A stretch of 64,000 nucleotides of DNA from Tianweitania sediminis (GCF_017813335.1 NZ_JAGIYY010000004.1:62001-126000), one strand, 5' to 3'; positions 1-9,337 are shown, counted from the first letter of the stretch. The notes: generated from the sequence alone by a model not told the origin. Program-made: numbers and translations.

Positions 1-459
1 GATGTGAACGAAGTGCAGCGTCAGATCCCGCGCTTGAGGCGAGAAGCCGCCCACCATCGTGTCGACGAGGAAGTCGCCAAACAAGAGCATGGCAATCATC
101 AGCAAGGCGCCGATCGACGTCAGCGAAAGGGAAAGCCGCGCCAGTTGCCGGGGGCCGTCGCCGCGCGTTTGCCCCTCCTTCATCATCGGAATGAGGATGC
201 CCGGCACGCTCTCGTTCTGGAGGAAGGCGAGGGGCAAGAGAACGGCCGTTGTGGCGGCGCGAAAGCCGTCGGCGACCACTGCGACGCCGATCACCTGAGC
301 CATGGCGATCTCGCGGAGAAAGCCAAGAGCCTTGCCGGCGAGAGCCCCGCCCATGAGAAAGAACGCCATGGCGCTCTTCGGGCGCATAGCCGCAAGCTCG
401 AGTTTCTCGGGAGGCAAAGCGGTCATCAGCATCCAGACTTCTTGCCCACGCGCGAACAT
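1..459 (-). CDS. MurJ/MviN-like flippase, N-terminal part (cut by window edge)
   Basis: Translating the minus strand from an ATG at 459 gives 153 residues that run off the window. The protein is hydrophobic, with 'RPKSAMAFFLMGGALAGKALGFLREIAMA' -like content (shown here only in part: G-K-A-L-G-F-L-R-E), then 'QNESVPGILIPMM' and a second membrane segment. The GKxxGFLRE pattern near the N-terminus is typical of MurJ/Wzx flippases of the MOP superfamily, which move lipid-linked sugars across the inner membrane. An in-frame stop at 484-486 limits the start; ATGs at codons 10 and 12 are alternatives because no clear ribosome site precedes 459. It lies 61 bases downstream of a polymerase gene on the same strand, so here it probably flips the exopolysaccharide repeat unit, not lipid II (inference). 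Confidence 0.75.
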   Translation of the reverse strand, partial: MFARGQEVWMLMTALPPEKLELAAMRPKSAMAFFLMGGALAGKALGFLREIAMAQVIGVAVVADGFRAATTAVLLPLAFLQNESVPGILIPMMKEGQTRGDGPRQLARLSLSLTSIGALLMIAMLLFGDFLVDTMVGGFSPQARDLTLHFVHI

Positions 460-520
460 GGCCCGCGGAGGCTTAGTCTGTGCTTAGTGCGAAGACCTAA
501 AGATTCTGCAATTGCAGCCG

Positions 521-1909
521 CTAGACTTTGCCGGGGGTGGATCGTTTCAGGGCTGGTGGCGTCTCATCACGACGCGGCGTGAGCAAGATGAGCGACCAGA
601 ACAGGAAACCGAGTTCCCCCGAACCCAGAATGGCCAAGGGCAGCTGAAACAACGCCCCAATTGCAAAGGCCCCCACGGCCACGGCGCCAATCGTGTCGGT
701 TCTCGCGGTCGGAGCGACAGCTGCGCAAATCGCCCACACAAAAGAAAACAGGCACAGAATCCCGACCGGTATTCCCATTGCCTGCCAGCAGGCGATGATC
801 ATGCCGTCCACGGCCATGCTCCCGGCCGTCCCAACATCCACGGTGGAAAAGCCACTGCCGATCACCGAACTGTCCGGCAGCGCCCACAAGGTCACATATT
901 GCTGCAGCCGCTCCTGCGCGCTTCCGTCGTTGCTGCCTTGCCCGAGGGTGGCGAGCCGCTCCGTGATCACCTCCGAAAAGGGGGAGATGGTGAGCGCCAG
1001 CAGTCCGAGCGCAACAACGGCGCCGATCATGAAGATGGCCCGCAGACTGGTTCTCCGGAAAAGGAGGCAGAACAGGACCCCGGCTGCCAGGGCGATCCAC
1101 GCCGTCCGATATTGCGACAGCATCAGGCCGATGAGGGCCGGGGACGCCAGCAGGATCGGAAGGAGGCGAAAGCGGCAGATGAAAATCAGAAGAAGGCCCG
1201 TTGCGGTAAACGTTGCATAGCTTGCAGGTCCATTCAGGGTGCTGAACGAGCGAACGCCGTAGGGTACCGGCTGTCCGGCCGACAAGATGGTGGCGTATTG
1301 CATCCAAAACCGATCCCATTCCGGAGGATCGATGTATTGGTAGATGGCGTAAGCGCCCGTCAGCGGCAGGATGATCGCGAAGGCCGAAGTAGCGGCCTCC
1401 AGAAGCTCATCCCGATCCGCCAACGTCGCGAGGGTTGCGGCGTAGATAATGGGCGCTAGCCATTTCAGGGCCCCTGAAGCGGCATCGGACCAACCGCCGT
1501 GGAGAATGGTGAGCAAAGTCGCGTAGATCACGCACAAAACGACGACGACGGCAGGAGCAACAGCTTTGCTCATCCGCACATTGCCCCGCAGCAGCTCCAT
1601 TCCCGGCACAAGAATGGCAAGCAGAGGCCCGACCAGCATCAGGCTTGCACCGTCAAAGCCAGCGGAAACGTCCACAAGGCGCCGCGCAAACGGAGCGAAC
1701 GCAAACAACAGCAACACATTGCGGAAATGCGCGGCAGGGCTTTTGCGCCAGGAATACCAACTTACGGCGATGCACCCGAGCACAAAAAGAGGCCGGGCGA
1801 GGGACCCCAGCGAAGGACCGATGGTGATGGCGATCCCGAGCAGCGCAGCGGCCGGAATGAGATCCGGCATTCCCCACTTCGCACCGGCAGGCGCCGTCAC
1901 GGCACTCAT
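521..1909 (-). CDS. O-antigen ligase/polymerase-like membrane protein (Wzy type)
   Basis: A 462-residue integral membrane protein with about ten hydrophobic segments, and a large hydrophilic loop in the C-terminal half containing 'TLGQGSNDGSAQERLQQY' and 'VIGSGFSTVDVG'. The 'SQYRTAWIALAAG' stretch followed by the R-x-x-Q/Y loop and the 'GSGF' turn fits the O-antigen ligase / ExoQ-like polymerase superfamily. Such proteins join lipid-linked repeat units in the periplasm or ligate the polymer to an acceptor. The ATG overlaps the TGA of the upstream glycosyltransferase (ATGA, 1906-1909), so the two are likely translationally coupled. A second member of this family lies at 10,724-11,923. I cannot tell which is polymerase and which ligase from sequence alone. 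Confidence 0.75.
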   Translation of the reverse strand: MSAVTAPAGAKWGMPDLIPAAALLGIAITIGPSLGSLARPLFVLGCIAVSWYSWRKSPAAHFRNVLLLFAFAPFARRLVDVSAGFDGASLMLVGPLLAILVPGMELLRGNVRMSKAVAPAVVVVLCVIYATLLTILHGGWSDAASGALKWLAPIIYAATLATLADRDELLEAATSAFAIILPLTGAYAIYQYIDPPEWDRFWMQYATILSAGQPVPYGVRSFSTLNGPASYATFTATGLLLIFICRFRLLPILLASPALIGLMLSQYRTAWIALAAGVLFCLLFRRTSLRAIFMIGAVVALGLLALTISPFSEVITERLATLGQGSNDGSAQERLQQYVTLWALPDSSVIGSGFSTVDVGTAGSMAVDGMIIACWQAMGIPVGILCLFSFVWAICAAVAPTARTDTIGAVAVGAFAIGALFQLPLAILGSGELGFLFWSLILLTPRRDETPPALKRSTPGKV

Positions 1910-3051
1910 GCGGCGACCTTTCCAGTTACGGAAGCCAGCATCGCGCGAATGCTGCCGCGCATGCGATCGGCAGTGTAAAGCTGCGCCGCTCGCTCGGCTG
2001 CATCGGCGGTTTGCTTGGCGAATTCCCCTGGCGCCGCAAAGAAGGCATTGATTGCCTGGGCCAGAGCCTGCGGATCCCCGGGGCGGACCAGTCGACCGGC
2101 CCCGCCATCGGCAAGGATCTCGCGCGCCGCGCCGGCATCGGCGGCGATCACCGGCGTTCCGACCGCCATGCCTTCCACGATCGTCAGGCCAAAAGGCTCG
2201 GCGTAGATCGAGGGATGCACTACGCAGTCGATTGCGGCCATCAGCGAAAGAACATCGTTGCGCTGGCCAAGAAAAATAACGCGCTCACTGAGGCCGAGCT
2301 GTTCAACCTCGCGATGCAGTTCTGCCTCGTAGGCATCCTCGCCAAACAGCGGACTACCAACGAAAACAGCGCCGATACCCGACGTGTCTTTCAGCGCCTG
2401 AAGGAGGACGTGTTGCCCTTTCCACCGTGCGAGCCTACTGAACACGCCCACGAGCGGGCCTTCAGGCAGACCGAGTTCAGCCCGCGACAGCCGCTTGAGC
2501 GTCGTGGATGCGATGCCATTCGGGATCACGGTCGGCAGATCGGGTCTTCCGCCTGCCTGGACGAAGGCTTCGGCGCATGCTGTTGAAGGAACGATGACCC
2601 GCGTCGCCAAGCGATTGGCCAATGCGATCTGCAGCTTGCGCTGGGCTCCGCCAAAATGCGCCTCGTCCAGAATGTCGTGCAGGTGCCAGATCAGCGGGCG
2701 ACGTACGATGCTCGCGGCCAGGGCGGTCAGCAGGAAGGCCTTTTGCGAGTTGGCGTAAAGCACATCGTGCCTTCGTGCGGCCCGGGCAATCTCCATGATC
2801 AGCGCCAGCAGCCTACCACCGGAAGGCAGGGCACGTAGCAAGGAGCGGTCGCGTCGGATGTCGTTCAGGCCCGACCCGTTCCTGGCGATGCTGATCTGCA
2901 GTCCGCTTGCTTGGAGGGCGCTCACAAGGGGACCTTGCTCGAAAAGAAACGCCGAAGCCCCCGGAAACCCTTTGGCCACTTCCGCCAAGACATATTCCGC
3001 GCCAGACATCGTGCTGACGTGGTTGACGAATAGCAGCCTGCTTCCGCTCAT
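1906..3051 (-). CDS. GT4-family glycosyltransferase
   Basis: 381 residues with the GT-B fold pattern. The N-terminal half carries the acceptor-side start 'LLFVNHVSTMSGAEYVLAEV'. The C-terminal half carries 'VGVFSRLARWKGQHVLLQAL', 'VIFLGQRNDVLSLMAAIDCVVHPS' and the nucleotide-sugar-binding 'EPFGLTIVEGMAVGTPVIA', in which the E-x7-E pair is the GT4 (Glycos_transf_1) signature. It is expected to add one sugar to the lipid-linked repeat unit at the cytoplasmic membrane face. The ATG at 3051 sits in a TGATG overlap with the upstream chain-length protein; a GTG at 3054 is an alternative. Sugar specificity cannot be read from sequence. Confidence 0.85.
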   Translation of the reverse strand: MSGSRLLFVNHVSTMSGAEYVLAEVAKGFPGASAFLFEQGPLVSALQASGLQISIARNGSGLNDIRRDRSLLRALPSGGRLLALIMEIARAARRHDVLYANSQKAFLLTALAASIVRRPLIWHLHDILDEAHFGGAQRKLQIALANRLATRVIVPSTACAEAFVQAGGRPDLPTVIPNGIASTTLKRLSRAELGLPEGPLVGVFSRLARWKGQHVLLQALKDTSGIGAVFVGSPLFGEDAYEAELHREVEQLGLSERVIFLGQRNDVLSLMAAIDCVVHPSIYAEPFGLTIVEGMAVGTPVIAADAGAAREILADGGAGRLVRPGDPQALAQAINAFFAAPGEFAKQTADAAERAAQLYTADRMRGSIRAMLASVTGKVAA

Positions 3052-5246
3052 CACCCGAGCCGGGCATCCGTTGCCGGTTGAAGCACCGGCTTTCGGTCAC
3101 GTCCGAAGTTGATCATGGTCACCACCACACCGATCTCGACTTCTCTGGAAGCGAGAATGTCGGCGATGAGCGGCCTCGTTGCATCCGTGTCCAGCTCGTC
3201 CTGAGTTGCACAAACCACCACCACCTCGGCGTGATCAGCGAGCCGGAATATGTCAGCCGATGTTGCGGCGGGACCATCGAGCAGGATCAGGCCGTAGTCC
3301 TTGCGAGCCCAGCCAAGAAGCTCCTCCAGATCCCGCGCCGACCCCTCGCTTTTTGGCAGAACCAGTTTGGCGTAGCCTGGCGGAACTACGTCGAGCCCCT
3401 GCACTGGGGTCCGGACAATCGGGTCCTGTGGGAGGTGGTGGTTGTGCGGGAGGGACGGCGCCAGCATCTCCGAAATCAGGGGGCGCTTGAGGTTGCAATC
3501 GATTACGAGCACCTTTTCGCCAGAAGCCGCCAGATGGTGCGCGACGGCCGCAGTCGTGATGGTTTTCCCGCTGCCAACAGAAGGGGAGGTGACCAGCACC
3601 ACCTGAGCAGCACGCGGGCCGTCGCCGCTCCTTGCTGCCGAACCGAAGATCCAGGAAAACTCGTCAAGCGCGTCCCTGGCATCCGGATCCCTGATCAAGC
3701 CATCCGCAACGAGACGCGCCGAAGCTGGCGAAGGATCGAGGTCATCGGCAGCGTCGATATACGGAAGAATGGCCGTGAACTTCAGGGCGCGACGCGGCGC
3801 CTGGCTTTCCGCGGGCTGTTCGACAAAAGGTGCTGCGGGGGCGAGGCTCGCATCAGCCTCGGAGCCCGTCTCCTTGCTCCGGGTGACCGGCACGGGTGCG
3901 GGCGACAGCTTGTCGGCAAGAAACGCGGCCACGGCTGCCAACAGCAGCGCCAGTGTCAAGCCTGCGGCGGCAAACGGAACCTTCTTTGGAAAGAACGGCT
4001 TGGTCGGCACGCGAGCTTCACTCACCAGGCGCACATTGCCTGAGCGCACGCGGCGCTCGACTTCCAGCTGGTTGATGCGCCCGGCAAGATCCGCGTACTG
4101 CTGCCGCTTGATCTCGGCATTGCGGACCGTGTCCTCGATGAACACTTCACCGCCGGTGGCGGTCGAAACTTCGGTTTTGGCGTTGTTCAACTGCTGCGAA
4201 AGCAGCGTCACGCGTTCCGTTGCCGCTTCATACTGCTTTTGAGCGTTCTGGGTGACGCGCTCGATTTCACTCGCCAACCGGCTGTTGAGGTTTCTGAGCT
4301 CATCAACACGGGCTCTCAGGCGCGGATGCGCCGGCCCGAGGGATGTTTCGGCATTGGCCAGCTGCGCTTCGGCTTCAATGATCCGTTGCTTCAGATCACC
4401 GATGGTCCGGCTTTCGAGAACCGCCGTCGAGTTGGCGCTGCCGCCGAGGGCCACATCGCGAATTTCCGCCAATCTGGCGCTCGCCGTTGCTTGTGCAGCC
4501 TCTGCCGCCGCGAGTTGCCCGCTGATTGCGGTGAGACGCTCTGACCCGACAGGTCCGCTGGCGCCGCGCACCAAGCCGTTCTCCGCCCGGTAATCGGCGA
4601 TCAGCTTGTCGAGGGCGCGGATCTGATCGTTGAGACTGGAAGCTTCTGCCCGCAGCCAGCTGGCGGCGCTTTCCTGCCCTTCCGCGACCGTTTCGCGCTG
4701 AACCTCGAGATAGGCTGTGATGAGCGCATTGGCCATGTCGGCTGCCACTTGCGGCTCCGACGACGTGTAGGAGATGTCGATGACACGGGACCGGCCGACG
4801 GCCCCGATCGCAAAGCGCGTCGATGTGTAGTCGAACAGCCTGTCCATGCGGTTGAAAAGGCGTTCGCAATCACCGCCGAAGCCTTCACCGTTTTCTGCAA
4901 GGCATTCCGCCTGCAGCGCAGCCTGTGCCTCGTCCGAGGAAAGTGCCCGACGCATGACGCGCTGCGAGCGGGCAATCACCAGCTGGCTTTCCATGTCCGC
5001 GGGATCACCGGCTTTCAACGCTTCGCCCGGTGTCTGCGTCAGCGCCGGCTCGGGATCCCCGACCAGCACCGTACCGGTTGCGACGTAGCGCACGGGCGTG
5101 GCGAAATAGGCGAGGGCCGTCAAACCCAGCACGGAGATGAACACGACGGCGAAGAGCTTCGCGTGCCGAACCAGGATGCCGAGCGGCTCGAACCGCTCTG
5201 ATGCGGTTGTTACCCAGGCTGGCCTCGAAAGTCTGATCGATCTCAA
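3051..5246 (-). CDS. Polysaccharide co-polymerase with BY-kinase domain (Wzz/ExoP-like, intact P-loop)
   Basis: 731 residues. An N-terminal Wzz domain has a first membrane helix near residues 28-50 ('LFAVVFISVLGLTALAYFAT'), a long periplasmic coiled coil around 190-400, the 'PTKPFFPKK' motif before the second membrane helix (about 425-450), then a cytoplasmic ATPase. Walker A is SVGSGKT (about 556-562), Walker A' VLVIDCN (about 579-585) and Walker B LILLDGP (about 653-659), so ATP binding looks intact. No C-terminal tyrosine cluster is visible, unlike classical BY-kinases. Such proteins control polymer length and bridge Wzy to the exporter. The start is a TTG overlapping the TGA of the upstream glycosyltransferase, preceded by AGAAGG; I see no better start. 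Confidence 0.85.
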   Translation of the reverse strand: MRSIRLSRPAWVTTASERFEPLGILVRHAKLFAVVFISVLGLTALAYFATPVRYVATGTVLVGDPEPALTQTPGEALKAGDPADMESQLVIARSQRVMRRALSSDEAQAALQAECLAENGEGFGGDCERLFNRMDRLFDYTSTRFAIGAVGRSRVIDISYTSSEPQVAADMANALITAYLEVQRETVAEGQESAASWLRAEASSLNDQIRALDKLIADYRAENGLVRGASGPVGSERLTAISGQLAAAEAAQATASARLAEIRDVALGGSANSTAVLESRTIGDLKQRIIEAEAQLANAETSLGPAHPRLRARVDELRNLNSRLASEIERVTQNAQKQYEAATERVTLLSQQLNNAKTEVSTATGGEVFIEDTVRNAEIKRQQYADLAGRINQLEVERRVRSGNVRLVSEARVPTKPFFPKKVPFAAAGLTLALLLAAVAAFLADKLSPAPVPVTRSKETGSEADASLAPAAPFVEQPAESQAPRRALKFTAILPYIDAADDLDPSPASARLVADGLIRDPDARDALDEFSWIFGSAARSGDGPRAAQVVLVTSPSVGSGKTITTAAVAHHLAASGEKVLVIDCNLKRPLISEMLAPSLPHNHHLPQDPIVRTPVQGLDVVPPGYAKLVLPKSEGSARDLEELLGWARKDYGLILLDGPAATSADIFRLADHAEVVVVCATQDELDTDATRPLIADILASREVEIGVVVTMINFGRDRKPVLQPATDARLG

Positions 5247-6418
5247 TGGATGCCTGCCTTCTCGACGACATCGGAACGCGCGTCGATGCGTCGAGGACGG
5301 TCCTCGTTCTTTCGGGACAACAGCGCAGCGTCGACCGTGGCCTGAAACTCGGAACGGAAACGCTCAGCCGAAAACCGTTTTGCGTTCTCCACGCAGTCCT
5401 CGGGCGAAAATTGCGTTTCACGGGCCGTGAAGGTGGACACGGTAGCGGCAATTGCTTCCGGCGTTGCTTCGTCGAAGAACAGACCTGTCAGTCCGTCCAC
5501 GACCGTTTCCTTGGAACCGCCGCGACGCAACGCTAGCACCGGTGTACCTTCCGACTGAGCTTCCACCGAAATGATGCCGAAGTCTTCCTCGGCAGCAAAA
5601 ATGAAGGAGCGTGCGCCGGCCATCAGTTCGCGCAGCTTTGCGTCGGACACGTAGCCTGCGAACTCAACATTAGGCGTTGCGATCTTGCGCAGATGATCGG
5701 ATTGCGGGCCGCTTCCCGCAACAACAAGCTTGAGGTTCGGCAGCAATGCGAAAGCGCGAACAACAACTTCGATGTTCTTGTAGGCGACGAGGCGGCTGGC
5801 CGTCAGAAAGTAGTCGCCCTTGAAGAAGGGTTCCAAACGTGTGGAGAGGTCGACCGGCGGATAGATCACCTGAGCCGTCCGGCCATAAACCTTGCGGATA
5901 CGGCGGGCAATGAACTTGGAATTGGCGATCATCACGTCAGGTCCGTGCCCCGTGCGGACGTCCCAGATGCGGATCCAGTGGAGCAGCAAGCGCATCAGCA
6001 TGCCCTTGGGACCGCGCGCGGAGCCCGTTTCCGCGAGGTAGCGATGCTGGAGATCCCAGGCATAGCGGATCGGCGAATGCACATAAGAGATGTGGATCTG
6101 GTCGGGACCGGTGAGGACGCCTTTGGCCACCGCATAGCTGCTGGAAATCACGAGATCGTAGGGGGAAAGGTCAAGCTGCTCGATGGCGATCGGCATCAGC
6201 GGCAGAAGCGTGCGGTGGATGCGATTGACGCCCGGGAACTTCTGCAGAAACGTCGTATGAACGGGCTTGGACAAGCCGATCCGCTGGCGGCCTTCATCGT
6301 TCAGTTTCTCGAAAACGGTGTAAACTTCCGCTTCTGGAAACAAGGTGAGGATTTGCTGCAAGACGCGCTCGGCACCACCGATCACATAAAGCCAATCGTG
6401 AACAATAGCGACGCGCAT
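5243..6418 (-). CDS. GT4-family glycosyltransferase
   Basis: 391 residues with a typical start 'MRVAIVHDWLYVIGGAERVL', the mannosyltransferase-like 'HISYVHSPIRYAWDL', and the C-terminal GT-B pattern 'EEDFGIISVEAQSEGTPVLALRRGG' containing the E-x7-E motif. This resembles WbaZ/WcaI-type GT4 enzymes that add mannose or related sugars to an undecaprenyl-linked chain (family knowledge; the sugar is not proven). I chose the ATG at 6418 because the conserved MRVAIVHDW starts there; a TTG at 6448 would add ten residues. Its TGA overlaps the start of the co-polymerase gene, and it heads the overlapping four-gene run that ends at 521. Confidence 0.87.
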   Translation of the reverse strand: MRVAIVHDWLYVIGGAERVLQQILTLFPEAEVYTVFEKLNDEGRQRIGLSKPVHTTFLQKFPGVNRIHRTLLPLMPIAIEQLDLSPYDLVISSSYAVAKGVLTGPDQIHISYVHSPIRYAWDLQHRYLAETGSARGPKGMLMRLLLHWIRIWDVRTGHGPDVMIANSKFIARRIRKVYGRTAQVIYPPVDLSTRLEPFFKGDYFLTASRLVAYKNIEVVVRAFALLPNLKLVVAGSGPQSDHLRKIATPNVEFAGYVSDAKLRELMAGARSFIFAAEEDFGIISVEAQSEGTPVLALRRGGSKETVVDGLTGLFFDEATPEAIAATVSTFTARETQFSPEDCVENAKRFSAERFRSEFQATVDAALLSRKNEDRPRRIDARSDVVEKAGIH

Positions 6419-6520
6419 TGCGTTCCCGTCTAGCCGAGACTTCGACAATCAGTAGTTTGGATGCGCTTAAGGCGCCGTTAAAGCCAATCCGCTGGAGCGG
6501 AAGGCACCGAGGCAGAGCCG

Positions 6521-7855
6521 TTATTTGTACTTCAGCATGTAGGTTTCGTTACCGGAAAGCTGGAAAGTCACGGAAGTCATTCCGTCAACGGCCTGTGTTT
6601 CTCGCAGGCCATCCCAGCCCCAGAGTTCAGCACTCGTGGCCCAAGGGGGAACCGCGACTGTCCAGGGTTCGCCTACAACGCGGTCCGTCCAGCCTTCGCG
6701 GTTCTGCAGCACGATGAGGCGTGCCCCGTCGCCTTCAAGCGTCATGGTGCCGGAGCCGGGTCCATCAAGTTCGACGAAGGTCATGTCGCCTGCGAGATCT
6801 AGCACCTGCTTCAGGACTTTCGACCGGACATCAGGCTTCCACGGGTTTTCTCCCACCGCCATCGCATAAGCGAGACCATCGACGCGCGGCGTGTCGGCGA
6901 GGTTCCACGGAAAGGCCAGCACCGTGGCCGGTGACCGGTCGTTTTTTCGGACGCCGAGCTGATCCCAAACCGCCGTCAGGAACAGAGAGCTGATCAGCGC
7001 GTCATCATCCCAGCCATCCGTACGGGCCGTGTTGAACTCGGTTGCGTAGAAGTTGATGTCGCGCGTGATGCCCAGTGCCGCCTTGGCTTTGTCGAAGCAG
7101 GTTTGGGCGGAAAAGGCGCGCCCGCGTTCGATCGGGTACCATTGCACATGGTAGTAGGTGTGGAAGTCGAGCCCATCGAGCCTGCCGTCGTTCAAAAGGT
7201 CAGCGATGGCGGGGCCATAGCCTCGGAAGGTCGGATCGCCATGGGAATTGCACGTGGCAAAGCCCCCCGGCACGACCTTGAAATCAGGGTTGACGCTGTG
7301 AACGCCATCCGCGAGCCCGGCCAGCGCATCCCGATACTGGTCGAGCGGGATGGTCTTTTGAACATCAGGCTCGTTGATCGCTGTGAACACGGTGACACCC
7401 CAGACGCCCGCGTTGTTCTCCTTGGCCCAGGTCCCGCCGCGTCCGAAACGCGCCGCATGTTTGCGCCCGACCTCGTACCAGTGGTCATAGGATCCGATGG
7501 GCTGCGGCGGCTCGAGGAACTGGTAGCTCCCTTCATACTCGAAGAGGATGATCGGAGTGATGTCGTTCCGGTATGCCTGCAGCATCGCGGCATCGAAATC
7601 CTCCGGCGTCACGATACGATCAACCGTGCGCCAGCCATAGGAGTTCATCCTCCCCATCCGTGCGCCCACGCCGTGAAGGGCCTCGTAGAGGTTCGCGAGC
7701 GGTGCTTCTCCTGCAAGATGGGTCAACAGATTGCCGCCGCCCACCCGCTCGCGAAGCGTTCGCTCGTCCTGAGCCTGCGCTCCGGCCACCAGCCCGAACA
7801 GCGCAAGACCGGCGGCAAGGGCGGAGATACCCGGGTGTGGCACGCGCATTGTCAT
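6521..7855 (-). CDS. Secreted clan GH-A glycoside hydrolase-like protein
   Basis: 444 residues with an N-terminal signal peptide (hydrophobic 'ISALAAGLALFGLVAGAQA' followed by QDE). The body looks like a (beta/alpha)8 glycosidase: 'FTAINEPDV' matches the acid/base Asn-Glu-Pro motif and 'FYATEFNTA' places a second glutamate where clan GH-A nucleophiles sit, similar to GH39-type enzymes. A small beta domain follows. It would act in the periplasm or outside the cell, trimming or degrading the polymer made by this locus, or releasing misassembled chains (inference). The ATG at 7855 overlaps the TGA of the upstream membrane protein (ATGA); another ATG six bases on is possible. Substrate and exact GH family are unknown to me. 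Confidence 0.7.
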   Translation of the reverse strand: MTMRVPHPGISALAAGLALFGLVAGAQAQDERTLRERVGGGNLLTHLAGEAPLANLYEALHGVGARMGRMNSYGWRTVDRIVTPEDFDAAMLQAYRNDITPIILFEYEGSYQFLEPPQPIGSYDHWYEVGRKHAARFGRGGTWAKENNAGVWGVTVFTAINEPDVQKTIPLDQYRDALAGLADGVHSVNPDFKVVPGGFATCNSHGDPTFRGYGPAIADLLNDGRLDGLDFHTYYHVQWYPIERGRAFSAQTCFDKAKAALGITRDINFYATEFNTARTDGWDDDALISSLFLTAVWDQLGVRKNDRSPATVLAFPWNLADTPRVDGLAYAMAVGENPWKPDVRSKVLKQVLDLAGDMTFVELDGPGSGTMTLEGDGARLIVLQNREGWTDRVVGEPWTVAVPPWATSAELWGWDGLRETQAVDGMTSVTFQLSGNETYMLKYK

Positions 7856-9063
7856 CCCTGGGACTGGCGTGTCGATGAAGCGGCAGGACCCCCATGCTCG
7901 AATCTCGGCTTCCAGGCGGAGATGAGCAGGAGGGCCATCGCAGCGACACAAGGAAAATAGATGCGAGCTTCAGGAAGAGGGAAGCTTGCGAACTTGCCAA
8001 GGGTGGCGATCACCAGCGCAAACATCAGGCCGTGAAAACGGGACCCCTTCGCTTTTCCCGAGATGCTGAGCAACCGCCAGCCTGCGATCGCAAGCAGCAA
8101 CAGTTCGGCCCAGTTCTCGTTGGTGAGCGTCTTTAGGATCCCCCTTGCGTAACCCTGCGCCATGGCCATGATCGAGAAGTCAGGGTCGAAGCCAGTCAGC
8201 GTGTTCTGGATTTCCACCGTCGAGAAGTAGAAGTGCACCCACCAGCCCGGGTGCTCGCCATAGCGCGACAGCGCAAGGCAGGCGACGAAGGCGGCGGCGA
8301 AGGTGACGATGAATGGCGTTTTGCGCCAGCCGAACAGCACGGCCGCAATCAACACAGCGAAGATCTGGATGAGCGTGTCGGGGCGAAAGAAAACGGCTGC
8401 TAGGAGCAGCAAGCAGGCAGCAAGATCACGCTTGCGCAAGAGGAGATAGGTTGCCACCACCAGCAGCAGGCTGACGATCATGTCCGGTGTGGCAAGCGTC
8501 GTCATGTGCAGGTAGTCGGCGAGCCCGAGAACGGGCACCAGAACAAGGGCGCCTTGCAGCGCGTCTTCACGCTTCAGCCAGTAAAGGCAAAAGGCTGCGA
8601 AGAGGAGCGACGGAAGGATGCTCAGCAGGATCGCAGCCTTGTCGAGCCCTGTGACTGGCTCAAGCAGCCGAAGAGCCGCAATATAGGCTGCCTTCACCCG
8701 GTAGAAGGGAAGTTGCGTCACAAAATCAGTCGGGTTCTCCCACTGATGCAGGTTGTAGGGCTGGCTCTCGCGAAGAAGATAAAGGTCGTGCTCGTTTGCG
8801 CCTTTCTCGACCTCGCTCCAGGTTTGGGCATGGAGCTCGACGGGATCATCGATCCGGTTTTCAAGCGCGGTCGCCACATAGGCAAGCATGTCCCAGTTGT
8901 ATCCGGGGCGAAGCCAGGTGGCGATGGACAACAGCAGAACCACCGCGACCATCAGGGAAATGCCGAGCCGCTCATACAGCTTCGGTGTTGCTGCCCATTC
9001 CGTGCCGATCGCCGTCCATTTGCGCATGGATCGATAAGCGGAACTGGTCGCCACGTCTGACAT
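7852..9063 (-). CDS. Multi-spanning membrane protein, possible lipid-linked-sugar glycosyltransferase
   Basis: 403 residues with about nine to ten membrane segments. After the first helix comes a long external loop with 'RPGYNWDMLAYVATALE' and 'WENPTDFVTQLPFYRVKAAY'. An acidic/aromatic first loop followed by many helices resembles GT-C enzymes (PMT/ArnT class) that take sugars from polyprenyl phosphate, but I do not recognise a specific family. The start at 9063 is chosen for a strong GGAGGAG ribosome site about 8 bases upstream. Its stop overlaps the start of the glycoside hydrolase, so the two form a coupled pair. It is the first gene after a terminator and about 270 non-coding bases, so it probably has its own promoter. 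Confidence 0.6.
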   Translation of the reverse strand: MSDVATSSAYRSMRKWTAIGTEWAATPKLYERLGISLMVAVVLLLSIATWLRPGYNWDMLAYVATALENRIDDPVELHAQTWSEVEKGANEHDLYLLRESQPYNLHQWENPTDFVTQLPFYRVKAAYIAALRLLEPVTGLDKAAILLSILPSLLFAAFCLYWLKREDALQGALVLVPVLGLADYLHMTTLATPDMIVSLLLVVATYLLLRKRDLAACLLLLAAVFFRPDTLIQIFAVLIAAVLFGWRKTPFIVTFAAAFVACLALSRYGEHPGWWVHFYFSTVEIQNTLTGFDPDFSIMAMAQGYARGILKTLTNENWAELLLLAIAGWRLLSISGKAKGSRFHGLMFALVIATLGKFASFPLPEARIYFPCVAAMALLLISAWKPRFEHGGPAASSTRQSQG

Positions 9064-9213
9064 TCGGAGACTCCTCCAGCAGAGTGGCCCGGCACGGAGC
9101 AAGCCAAGTGCCCTTCGGTACCGGCCCGCAGCCGGCCACATGATGGCACTGCTTATAGAGGCATCCAGGTTTCAACTTGGTTGCATCCAACCCTGCGCTT
9201 TGTTGGTTCCTGC

Positions 9214-9240
9214 AAAAAAAGCCCTGACCGGGATCAGGGC
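9214..9240 (-). terminator. Rho-independent terminator of the sugar dehydrogenase gene
   Basis: Read on the minus strand, a 7-bp stem GCCCTGA/TCAGGGC with a 6-base loop is followed directly by seven T residues. It lies about 100 bases after the stop of the sugar dehydrogenase gene (9338) and separates it from the next operon. Confidence 0.85.
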
Positions 9241-9337
9241 TTCCTTCGACGAGCGTGTCGGGAAAGGTGCATCGCTCCAGTGACAGGTGAGAAGCAGGCT
9301 TTAAGCTCCTGCCGGGACTCACCTCTTTCCGTGGAAC
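9241..9337. other. Non-coding stretch between sugar dehydrogenase and its terminator
   Basis: Together with 9064-9213 this makes about 270 bases without a gene. Apart from the terminator I see no open reading frame with coding character. The part at 9064-9213 probably holds the promoter of the membrane protein/hydrolase pair, but I could not pick out a convincing -35/-10 pair. Confidence 0.5.
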
